A stretch of DNA of 64,000 nucleotides, taken from assembly GCA_019614645.1 (NCBI GenBank), contig JABWDB010000036.1:1550001-1614000 (forward strand), given 5' to 3'. Within the stretch, counting starts at the first letter, position 1; each line of letters opens with the position of its first letter. Made by a program: the position numbers and the translations under genes. The notes under the pieces were generated by a model. The model was not told the DNA's origin. It ran no database searches and was given only the letters and a program-made list of their open reading frames with translations. This DNA comes from Stratiolaelaps scimitus. Its lineage: Eukaryota; Arthropoda; Arachnida; Mesostigmata; Laelapidae. Below, piece by piece: positions 35,938-48,676 of this stretch.

Positions 35938-36060
35938 GCTGCAAGCCGTACGCTGGCGTCGCGCGCTGGCGCCGCCCCGTGAGTCGGTGAGAGCCCTCTG
36001 CCCAACCCTGCATCCACGCACTGGCCTCACCAGTTTCACAGCCGTTGGTCGCTAGTGAGC

Positions 36061-36214
36061 ATGGGCAACAAACTTGGCTGCTCGTGTGCCCCGCTGACGA
36101 AGAACAAACCGCCGGGCGGTCGTCCGCCAGAAAACGAACCATGGATCAACTTGCGACGAAGGGATGGCCATCTGCTCCGCTTATGGGCAGAGGTCTTCCA
36201 CGTCAGCGGGACAG
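36061..36214 (+). CDS. sif: sif exon 1: lipidated N terminus
   Basis: It encodes 51 residues plus one base (phase 1). Gly2 and the CSC motif at 7-9 are typical of dual acylation. The PPGGRPP stretch between the anchor and RRRDGHLL differs from the fly protein as I recall it. The donor is G|GTCAGT at 36215. Confidence 0.88.
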
Positions 36215-39200
36215 GTCAGTGCATATAGACATATATATATGTATATATATATATGTATTCGTGCGATCACATGTACGCGAATAGTATGGTAGTATGGACA
36301 ATACGATCAGGATGCTAATGGTCGTAATGGTAACAATAACGCTGCCCTAAGCGGCTACGTACATATGAACGCGAAGTTTACAATAATCACAGTAATAATA
36401 ATAATGATATGAACCAAGGCACATCGTGAACAACAACAACATCAACAACAATAGCAAAAAAAAGACACCAATGAATCAAGTGGAAAATAATGCTGAAACC
36501 GATCGATATTTGCTTCAGTCGAAGTTAACAGCTAGCTATGATCGCTAGCTCCAGGTCAGCAGGTGAACGAGTCATGGATGTCTCAAATTTGTTTATATTT
36601 GTGCCCTCTGACTCGTATGTGCTCGGGTGTGTTGTTGGCTGGTTAGGGCGACGCGAGCCTGCAGAGATCAATATTTGGATATCAAATATTAGGAATATTT
36701 GTGCCTCCTTTAAACAAGGGCCAAAGCCAGCTGCGCGCAAAGTCGATAACGGTAAACTCCGTCACAGACACTTGAAACGATTGCTTCGGAATAGAAGACA
36801 CCAGGGCTGGCTATAGCACTGTACGGCTGCTGTGCCCGCCCTCGTCAAGTTGAAGAGGCTTGGACGTCGATCCGAAAATTGGCCCGGTGTCCTTGCAGGA
36901 ACCGAGAAATGATATATTAAGAACTAGCCCGCCTAAATTCAAAACACACCACCGTTTGGCATATAAACATGCTCGGGTATCTGTCTAGTGTCTAGTGTCA
37001 TTTGTGTGTATAATGAGAAACAGCAAAAAAAAAACAAATATGAAGTGACACTTATAGCATGCAATACTAAATGTACCCTTAGCGTTCGTCAGTACGTTCA
37101 TCGCAGAATATGCGGAGCTTAGCAAAAAAATGCTGGATGATGCGGGAACATCGGGCACCAGTGGGACAGTTTACGGGTATATGCTAGATCACGGTATTGT
37201 ATATATATATATACCGAGATGCGCACACGGCAGATCTAGAGATGATTTTTGAACCTATTAGGCCTATCGAAACCAAAATTCCCTATCTTAGCGTAGCGAA
37301 TTATCGAACTAATTAATTTGTTCATCTCTTCCAATTCGCGTCTCAGCGTCGAAGGATTCGTCCTGTTCATTTTGAATCATGCCTCAATTCCGAGTTAAAC
37401 TTGCTGCACATAATAATAATAATAATCATTGTACCCTCGTCCAGCGATTATGCCTCCCGTACGCTTCCAGCGATTATGGCACCGGCTTTACATCTTCTCT
37501 CTCTCTCTTTCTCTTCCTTGTCGTCTGATGACTACGACCCTTTATGTGACAGGTGGCGCAATAAAATGGCAGCGCGTATCCGAAGACCTGGTGCCGGTCA
37601 ACGTAACCTGCATTCAGGACCACCCGGATATTGTCTTCCACATCACGGCGTACGGCTCGCAGGTAGACAAGATACTCGATGTTCGACTGGTTCAGCCGGG
37701 AACGCGGCTCGGACAAGCCTCTGAGTGCTTCATCTACTGGAAGGACACACACACGGGAGATACGTGGGGCCTCAACTTCACCTCCCCGAATGATGCCAAA
37801 CAGTTCCGAGAATGCTGCGTGAGTTAACTCGACGAAATCACTACAATGGAGGAAAAAACTGACTGATTCTTATACAATATTATGCCATATATATATATAT
37901 ATATATATATGCATATGTGCCTAAAGCATGCTTACGAGCCGGTTGCGAAGAAATGCTATTTTCCCCCCGATATAACCAACTCCTTCGTTAGCTACCTACA
38001 TTCGATGTATCTAGAGAATCTATGCTCTGCTCTTAATCTATGTTTAGCTATATCTGCAAGCGGGAGACAAGCGCAATCCAATAGAGATGCACTTCTTCCC
38101 GATGGCTTCATCTGACTGTAGAATTTCCGAGAAGCCTTTCATTTCATAGCGGGTAACTCCTAAGTGGAAAATCTCGGATTGCATATACTCGAATTTACAC
38201 TACATCTAGTCAAAATAGCAGCGTAGCATGCGTTGTCTCTATCGAATATTATCTGGACCTCCTTCGGCACGTTCTCGCCCAATCCTGCTAGTTGGCCATA
38301 TTACCAAACGGCCGCTAATTACTGTCAACGAACGGCACAGAATGACGACAACAACAACAACAACAACCTGCCCCGCATGGTGCAACCTTCCTGCTAGTCT
38401 TGCATGACACACTAAATATGACCTACACAGTCTTTACTCGCTTCGATCCTCACCTGGATGTGATCTGTGCGAGCTCCTCATTGGTCATGTCGTTAATGTT
38501 CCCTATTCTTTTGGACGAACAAAACTACAGCAGCAGCAGCAGCAAAGTACCCGTTAAGGATAGTATCAGTGAGACTTGAGCTCACAGGCAACTGAAGTCT
38601 GGCCTTGGACGTGGTGACCAATGAACCTCTTTGCCAAATCGTGTTCGCGAACAGAGCATTCGCGTTTGATGTGTTTATGTACATATATATATATATATAT
38701 ATATATGATGATGATACGTACCACACATACAATACATCTATGATGAAGGCGGTCTGCCTGGACCCCAATGCTCACCTGTTAAACCTTTACGCTCAACCCT
38801 CGAAGTGACCCTACACCGAATATGATCACATCATCTCTCCACGCGACTGCTTAAGTTCAAAAGTGTTCCTATCTCTACCTAGACAGCTATGGGTTTATCT
38901 GCCAGTCTCCTCCCACATTTCCCATATTGCCACGATACTATGTATAAGAAAAAAACGAGCAAGAGAGGAAGTGGAAAAGAGAGAGAGAGACAGGAGACAG
39001 CGGGTGTGAGATTGACGATGGTGGCGGTGGTGACGGTGGTGTTCCTCTTGTATGGATTCGACCCGTTCCCCATCCACGCATGGCATGACATACGGGCGCT
39101 TCGTTATTCGTAACCTTGTCTCACGACAGCAAAGGCACATCAGTGATGCTCATCAAGCGCAAACCTTTCACGTCCATTTCAGTCGTCGACATTCAAATTC

Positions 39201-41566
39201 TCAAGAAAGGCCTCCTCCTCATATTCGCTCAAACTAGACGCTAACAATAAGGCAAGTACATTTTCATTCGCCAGCGAAAAACCGCTTGGCCCGCTCTTCC
39301 CATTACCCTTGACACTTGTCGTAGACCCGGTCACGCGGCTGCCCTAATTCGAAATCGCTCCCTCCGAACGGGATTAGATCTCTCGCATAGATCACCGCCC
39401 GATCACAACAGATCGTTCGGCCGATCTCACATTGGCATTTTGGGGGGTTTCTCTTTGTCGTCATGCGTAACGCGCGCCACGAGTGAAATGGGTCGTGCGC
39501 GATTTTAGGTACGGGGTCAGGAATCCCCATGTTCCTACGAGATCACGGAGGGCTGGCTGAGAACACTTGCGTTGCAACTACAAGTGAAAAATAGTGGCTG
39601 ATCGTCAACGCAAGCAATGGGCATGGAAGGATGTTCATCCAAGTAGAAAATACACACACACACACACACACATATACAGTTACTTATAGTCACACGCGTG
39701 GTATACGCGCTCAAGGGTCTATCTATGTATTATATATATCAGGCGTACATATGATATATCCAATGAGGAGTCGCACAGCACCTGGACCCTGAATGCAGCG
39801 AGATCTGGCAATAGATTCACAGTGCACCACTTAGTGAGAACGAACAAATGCAAAAATCCTATCCCGAGCTCGTCTACTTAAGCGACTGCACCAGCAGCAA
39901 GAAAAATAGCCATTAATACAGACGATAATCAATACAATATAATATAATAATAATGATAGCCATCATACGCTACGATATATCTGTCTAGGTATCTGTCGAG
40001 AGTCCAGTGACGAGTGACTGACATACATCGATTGGCACTGATGCGAGCTTCACAATGGCATATTTCACTGTATACATAGTAATAACCAATTCGTCTTATT
40101 CCCTACGCTGTTGTCAATTTCGCTTAACGCCATATTGTGCGCTTTTGTCTCGTGCGCCGGTCCCTACCGTTCGTCGTTCCCTCGACGCTGCCACGATGCG
40201 ACTATTGGCCACCTATATATGCATCCCTTCTCGGACCGTCGATTTGACGCACTGCAGAAAGTAAAAGCAAAACGAAAACCGCAGTCTACGCCGAGCTCGC
40301 CGTCGCGAAATCGGGCGGCCGCCTCATCGTCTGGCGGCGGCAGCGGCGGCGGCGGCGGCGGCGAGCTGCAATGCACGTGCATGACAGCCGAGAACTTGCA
40401 TCGTGCTCGAAACGGCCGTGTCCGCTATACGGGAGCCGCTACGCTGCCTCGACCAACGTTGCCACCAGCGAGTTCCTCCGCTAGTTCCGCCCGGCCGTCG
40501 GCAGTCGCCGCGGCCCGAGGCGACAAAGGGAAACGCTCCGCCGAGCGCCAGCAGAAACCTGATCAGCAAAGTCGTAGTCAGTCGACGCCACGAGCGCGTC
40601 AGCCACAGGTTGGTGGACAGTGCGGCTCTACCCAACAGACGCCCCAGGCGCAGGTGCGCTCCCGACACCAGATAGCCCGCGCACAATATGCCAGCCAGCG
40701 GAAGGAGCAAGCAAAGAGTGTCGACTATTCGTCGCAATACGCGATCAACCAGGTGCATCATATCGGTGGCCATGGTATGCCGCCGCCGCCGCCGCCGCAG
40801 CAGCAGCAGTCGTCGTCATCTGGCCTGCGTTCGCGCAGTCCCCGGCAGGGCGTAATCGGCTCAAGTGTGTCGATTCACGGCCGCTCCAAGAGCTCGGACA
40901 ACGTGTTTGAGCAGAGCGAACGCGGCAGCAGCGGCGTCGGTGGCGGCGGCGGCGAACGTGGAGAAAGGTGCGCCACCGCCTGTGGCAATATATCTGAGCT
41001 GACCGGGCTAGCCGGACTCAGCCTTGACTCGAACACGCTCAAGCGCATGCTCAATCCCCTGCCATCCGGCTCGGGCTCCGCGCATAGCTCACCCGTCGAT
41101 GCGGTGGCCGGCTGCAGCCTCGGTTCACAACGTGGCCATCACGTACCGTTGCGACCGCAAACGTCGCTGTCATCGATGCGTGGTGACGCTCAACTTCAAC
41201 AGCAGCAGATGCAGCAGCAACTACAACAGCAGCAGCAGCAGTCACGAAAACGGACCCAGTCGATGGGAAGACCGAGTGGGCCTCAGCGACAGCCATCACG
41301 TGATAGAGATCATCGACCAGATATTGGTACGTTGCTGCTAATGCGCTCGCGAGTAGGAGCCGCTACCCTCATTACTCCTGCTCGACCTCGTGTATCCGCC
41401 TACTGCGGATGTCTCTGTTAATCAATGATTGATCGGTTGATCGCTTCATCGATATATAAATAGATGGATAGAGATCGATTCAGTGATACCATCGTTAAGC
41501 GTTATAAGTTTTGCTACACTAAAAATCGATCTGACTTCAAAATATCGCTAAGATACTAAGCACATT

Positions 41567-41599
<33 letters not shown>

Positions 41600-44500
41600 A
41601 TATATTTATATAGCTTCTAAGAACATCTTCATGCCAATATATTTTTACCCTTAATATGTTAGCTTCTTCTGTTAGGTATATGTCCTCAACGTGTATTGCT
41701 CTATTATGCCGTAGAGGATAGGCCTCCATAGTGATATCGTCTAACGAATTCACTCATCACACTGTGGCCTGCTCCTCGTTGTCTTTTTCATGTTATTCGA
41801 TTCGCTCGCGTTCGCAGCTCGAGGCCGAAGCGTCGACCGCTTCCTGATTCTCGAGTTAGACAATAATAGCCCGGAACATTCATCCGAACAGTATCTCTAC
41901 GACAACTTATGCTACGCAACTACGCCCAGTTCGTCGAACGAAAACAGTGACATGCCAAGCAGCTCCGACGAGGTGGCTCCCTCCCGTGAGAGGGATCCGG
42001 ACAGAGAGTCGCCTACCAGTAGGCTTCTTCAGGAGTATGAAGCCCATCTGCGCAGCGCCTTAGCCAGAGGACTCGACGCTGAGAGTTATAGTCTTCACAC
42101 ATTCGAGGCTCTGCTAACTCAAAGTATGGAGAATGTCGGTAAGTACGCCCGCTCCCGGCCGCTGCTTGCGACCCCCCCCCCCATAACCTAATATGGCCAG
42201 GCTAATCTTTTCCGATCAGTTCGAGGAACAGCATACCACATGATTAACAACTGCTAAGAGCAAATTAATGACGCACATGCACCCGAACCTATGTACACAC
42301 ACGACCATGTCCAGGTACATTTTGACACACTCACGCACGCCTGGTTTACACGACAGTGCCAATGAAATCGGGTTAGCGAACGAACGCACGAGGAGGTACA
42401 TATATATACACACACACACATACACATATATATATTACAGAGATCGGCAGTTGCCAAACAGTCCAGCTACGCTATTGCATGACTCAACCTCTTCACCTTA
42501 CGCGATCCACATACTACATATATGCGGAAGACCACAGCAAGGTACAATAGGATATAGCAACACATATAGCACGTAACGCTCTATAATGCATCTTCACACT
42601 GTTGGCAGCAATGAGAGCAACAAGACAACAACGCCGACGCCCCTCAAGCCAACTGACCTCGCATAAACGTCAACCTCGCCTATATATATATATATCACAA
42701 TACGTGGCGCCATTCTGTTTTACCTACCTGGCCTGCCGTCTGCCGTACACGTTGCATTGATCCACCATGAAGCCTAGAGACTCCCAAGTTAGTTGGACCA
42801 GTTAGCTCAGGTTGTTCCACCCTTCGCCGACCACTATTAATCTGTCATATTTCTATTCTATATTGTATATCGCACATCCATAGTCCAGTTGTTCGCACCG
42901 TTTCATGCTCGGTGTGTGCCTGTGTGTGTCTGTGTGTGTGTGCACTAATACACTTCAGATTTTCACGGTGCATTGTTTTTCACGTACGCGCACTCTTACA
43001 TTGTAACCACACTTTGTAACCAACCCATTGTACCAACCAAGCACAACGACCCCAGAGCACTGCCAGCAATTCCCTCGTTTACGTGAAGCCTCGGGTAACT
43101 TGGAGGCGCATGAGCAGATCGATGTGATTGATGGGTTCGTTCGTTCCTGAAGTCCGACCAAGAGAACGGTGGTGCAGCGTCCTGCCCAAACCGACACCGG
43201 AGTGCAGGCTGCTCAGGCCACTAAACCCATCCATGCAAAAGCATCCCCGTGTGTGCGCTCGTGAGTGTGTACGCGTGTGTGTGTATGTCTGGGTGCGCGA
43301 GGGTCCATGTGTTCCTACCAACAAGATCCACCGTGGCATCGATATGATGCATGCATTCGATGGATTTCTGCCTATTTGTGAACATGCCGCTAGCAAGCGA
43401 GATATTGTGCGAGTTCTCTCGTTTTTTTATTGAGCGTGACGAATACAAAACGACAAAACGAATAGTACGAGTCAGACCAGACACTCAAACAGACATTCGA
43501 GGTCGGTTTGAGGTGACGCCCCCGTCCGCACCTTCGGGGCAGCACCCACGAGGACGTTTTCTATTGGGTTGAGCTGCTGAGGATTTCCAGAGAGAGCGAA
43601 TTTCGAGGAGGGGAGGCTGGTCACAGTGAATCCCCTCTTGGGATCTGCTAGCCGGTAGCTTTTTTTCTCTCTTCGTTCGTCTGAATTGCATCTTGCGCTT
43701 CTCGACTCCCCAATCTCTCTCTCTCTCCCTCGCCGTAGAGTGTATATATATATATATATATATCGTCGTCTCAGTCGATAGCGAAACGGGCGGGGTTCGA
43801 GCCCAGAGCAAGGGCAAATCATGGAAAAACTCGAGGCGGGAGATCTGACTAAGGGAAATCTGAGCCATGACCGGAAGCGCCCGGCGACAGCGGAAGCAGC
43901 ACTTGGAAGAGCAACCATTTCTCCGGTCGCGCCATTTCTCGTTTGTTTTCTTGGCCACCGTAATTTAGCTCTCGGGAGGCCGAGCGTTTCAAGAGAGTGA
44001 ATTTGATAACATTGAAACAGAAAAAGGTGAGTAATCCTGACGACGACATGATGACGGGATTAAGCTGCGACGATGTACAGACTGCGGTTGTTCGATACGA
44101 TTCGATATAAGAGGGTATCGGTATTATATATGCTAAACTCGTTTGATTTCGACGTTCCGACAGCCACTGATTTTGATCAAACATCGATGATCCTGATGGA
44201 GTTGAGGCCTCATGTAGAGATTGACTAAACAGCACACACTCCCGCCCTCCCCCCTGCAGAGTTTTTAAGATCCACCCTTTGTGAAAGAAGTCTGCAAAAT
44301 CCAAAAGCATTCTCGTTCGTTTGATTCGATAGCGCGACTGATTGCTGTGATCTGCTTCTCAGTTTAAAGCCAACAAGGAAACGCAACTGAAATAGGCATT
44401 CCCGCATAAGCTCCAGATACTCGTAGACTTGTAGATCCTCCTTGGAGAATCCCTATAGGGGAGAAACCATTCTCAGCAGTATACAGTACGTCCGCATCTT

Positions 44501-47500
44501 TCGTTCCTGTTCAGTTCCTCTCATGGTAAAGCGCCTTGATAAAAAAAACAACAAAAAAAAAAACAACTAATAACAGTCCACCCCTCCTGCAAGTTCATAT
44601 GCTTGCGACGAACCCTTCAGCTCGACGCCTGACTAATATCAATTTGTCATCCAGTCATATGCACCATCGGACCAACAGATCGGAGCTTACTCGATCAGAG
44701 GAAACCACACCCCCATGAAGTTGCTTCAATTGACTGAAATGTTCATAGCTCCTCATCCTGTCCTCGACCATCAGGATTGTAGCTAGTTTTTGTAGATTCT
44801 GCTTCTTCATGTCTCGATCCGCCCAGTCGATCATCCGATTGCGGTCCGGGCTCTTTTGTCAACGGCAGTTGACAACCCTCAGTGGTTGGTTCGTCCCCTC
44901 GTTGATTGGCTGATCCGACGATGTCGATTGATAACTTGTTGATAAATGGCTCGATCGAAATACTGTCGCTATTACTGCATGCTTCGACAACCGCAGCCTG
45001 TCAATTGTTTCAGCAATGTCCTATTTATTTAAAGCTGTAGAGATACTCCTCCTGTTCGTTAGGGTGGTTCATCGACATGAGGTGTCCCGATCGGCAGTGA
45101 GACCAAACTAAAGGCTAGCCTGACTATTCGTCATTGTCAATAGAACAGCAACACTAGATACTGCAGCTGAGCCGTTCAGAATATATATATATATATATAT
45201 ATATGCATTCGGCCCTACGCTGTACGTTCGACCTCATTCCTCTGCGAATCTGCAAGCTCCCGTAAAAGTCGATGTTCATAATATTCGAATAATAGAGCGC
45301 CTATAGACCGTGTCCCAATTTCCATATCACGTGTCTCCGTCGTTCGAGAGATGATCTATTCGTCGATATATATCTGTCCGTGCAGAAAACAAACCTCCAC
45401 GCCATTCGGGATGCTTCTAATGATGAGAAGATACATACAATCTTGAGAGGAAATTTCCCAAATGTCAGTAGACGAGACCCACTTCTTGTCCTTGTCCGCC
45501 GTTTCGTATAGTAGTCAATGAATACAACAAGTCTGTCAGCAAGTAATTCACTGCTTCATGATGGGTTGATTGGTTAGCAGCGAGACTGAGGCCTCCCCTC
45601 CGTGCTTGCCTCCGGAGATCGCGGCGTCCTGCGTTGTCCTGAAGATGCCGGGCGGGGTGGTCCCTCTTCGCCTGCACTTTGACCCAGCGGTACAATGCAA
45701 AGATACGATGATTAGAATATGTCGATATTTGGATACATGTGTGCACACATAGTGGCATTTGTAGGTGATCTGAATTCGATCAGATGACGTACAATGCCAA
45801 TGTACCCCTATATTCTCTATACGTTTTATTTGCTGACCACGGCGACGAAGCCAATGAGCTGCGAGTTTGACAGTTTGATCTGAGATCTCGGATGAGGACG
45901 GGATCAGGCCGTCTCGTCCGTCCGTAGCTCGGTTGTACTGCCCTTGCCAATATGCCCAATACGTCAGCAAGTGTGACCCGACCAGTCTGCACAATGTTGA
46001 CCCCAAGTTTGCTGTTCTATTGCAGCGTTCCTGCATCACGGCTTTATCGATCCCGGCTGTACGCAACACCAGCATCTGCATCACCATCGCCTCGATATGA
46101 CACCCTCTGTCAAGGGCGGCATACGAAGATCGTCATCACTACGGAGCAACTACTTCTAGAGCGATGTTGATGATTGGTTGATTAATACATAGATAATGGA
46201 TTGATGGAAACGCGACTACATGACCATCTGCATCTCCAGCCGCAGATGGTGCTTCAGTTTTGGCCAGGAACCCAACGCGTTCCTGGCGCGATGTCGAAGT
46301 CAATCAGGTGCAGACGACTTGGAGAGCTGCACTCGGCCAATGTCCAATGTGATGTTCGGCAACAACAAATGGGCGGGTCCGGTAGCACGGGTTGTAGTAG
46401 CTTTGTGCTGACACGAGTGCTAATCGTCGAGCAGCTATGAGCGACCGTATGGACGGTTCAGCGGACACACCCGACTGGCTGATCGATCGGGGTGACATTG
46501 TTGTGTTCCAATGTTAAGTTTGAATCAATGCCACTGTCAGATACATCTTGCCGATACTTTCGAACAGGTGGTCGGCGGCACGATGGAACTTGCCCGATTG
46601 TCCGCACATGGTCGCGGACAGGCGACTTGTACTAATATGGTGCTAGAGCCAGATTCGTGTCTGGCCATGATGGGGCGGTCCCATTGTTATCGCTTGTCGG
46701 AGCATCGTCTGTTTCTCGTCGAAGCAGATCGCCTTGCGATCGATAGATAAGGAAGCCTGCGGTCACTGGACGCGGTGGGAAGGGGGGACAACCTGCTGAC
46801 GCCAGAACTGACGCCATAGGTTGGACCGACTCAAAAGGTCTAGCCCCTTTTTCATGACATGCTCGTCATGTCCATGCGAGAGGAAGCTGTTACTCGACAG
46901 TCACAGTGATTCGCTTCGCGGCGGTTCATTCGAACAACAACAATTCGTCTAGAGTTATCCGCTTCGCGTTTTATGAACACGCACATGTTGATGGGAGAGC
47001 CATAGAAAGAAATAATCAGGTAGAGACATCATAGGGATAACGTGAGGTGGCTAAAGTAAAAAAAATTCATAAAGTATAGTGTATCATCACAAAGGGGTTT
47101 CGCGAATTACTTACGCAAGTGAGTCGGGATCACATGACAATGGGGGGCGGTCTCCTATTCGCCGATTGCTACACGGTCGTTAGCTACCGAAAGGCCACGT
47201 GACGTCAAGCATACGAACACACATCGGTGTACCTGACGTGCGATGTCGACGACCTGCTCGTCACAATGGCGAGCATTTTCGCATATCATGATGACCGATC
47301 GAGGCTAAGCTACACCGCTTCAACGGCACTCGAAGGCGGCGGCGGCGGCGGAGGAAATAGTCAAGCATAGGCATTGCTGCAGCCATAACTATTACTAGCA
47401 CCACCACCACCACTACCACTACTACTACTGATATTACTCGTATAAGGTTAGGCAGAATAAGAAAGTTATATTCACGATGTAGATCATGAATCGAATTGTG

Positions 47501-48643
47501 AACGAAGCTGGACCCCTGCCGGGAGTTCGTGGACGATCGTGTCTACGCTGCAGACGGTTGTCGGGCACCCTTCGCGTTGTCAGATTTCCGCCTCCCCTCA
47601 ATATAAGGAATGGGGGGTTGTTCCCAAAGTGAAGAAGGTTCTGCCGTATACAACGTCTGGAAATAATGCTCAACTTTTCCATCCGATGCTGTACAAGTCT
47701 AGATAGCGAGCGAGCGAGCTAGAGAGAGAGAGAGAGAGGTGTATCCGTGTTGCCCGCTGAGTTCGGCGAACGCACAGCGGCCGTAACATAACGTAGTTTG
47801 AAATGAACAGGTGTTGATCATGATTGTAGATGATGTCATAGCTGAGACAAAGATACAAAGCGAGAAGCACGACAGGAACGATGCGGGGGGAGAGAGAGAG
47901 AGAGAGGTAAAAGTGATCGATTATGATGGGAATTGGGTGACTAGCCATCACGGCAGACTGCATCTAGTATCACGTGTAGCGAGCTTTGCTGGACGAACAC
48001 AAAATGGAGAGAAATAAAGAAGTATATCGGACAGCATGATAAAGGCTTATCGAATCGAGTGAGTTGATCCCTAAACGTTACTGAACCGTGGAGGGTGAGG
48101 AAGCGAGAAACTGGTGGCATTCGGATCGAGAATCGTTCACGAGTCGCGCGACCCTCAGCTGACTGTGTCCGTCGGTCATCAGCACGCCCAAGATCCGAGG
48201 CGTTCACCGTTGACATCTCAGCTATGTGTGAGCTGTGCCTACATCGCCCGCTCACATCTCTCCATGCAGATTTCCATGGGAACACACGTGGAGAGCGGTG
48301 CAACTCTGGGTCACTCGGACGAAAGTGGGAGTAGGCAATTGTCAGGGTGGGCCAGGAGTGATTGCTGAGGGTTTGAGTCTGCGGGACAGGACACAGAGGA
48401 ACGAGGCTTTAACGGTAATAGCGTATAACACTAGCGACTTCAGCGCGCCAGGGAATGGTCAAGAAGTCAGTCATGAGTTGACGGGTCGGTTGCTTTTGGA
48501 CATATGCCAACGTCGAGCTTATTGATGTGGCGCGGCATCGCGTGCTTGGCGACTTCTACTGCGATAATGGCGGCCGCTATTAGTGCACTATCGTGCGGTG
48601 ATTCGAACTGGCGTGGGGGTATGCGTAATGCCACGCTAGGGCA

Positions 48644-48676
<33 letters not shown>

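Noticed and set aside
45548..46087. 179-codon minus-strand frame in a sif intron
   Set aside because: No recognisable domain; it crosses a composition boundary without any change in the translation style.
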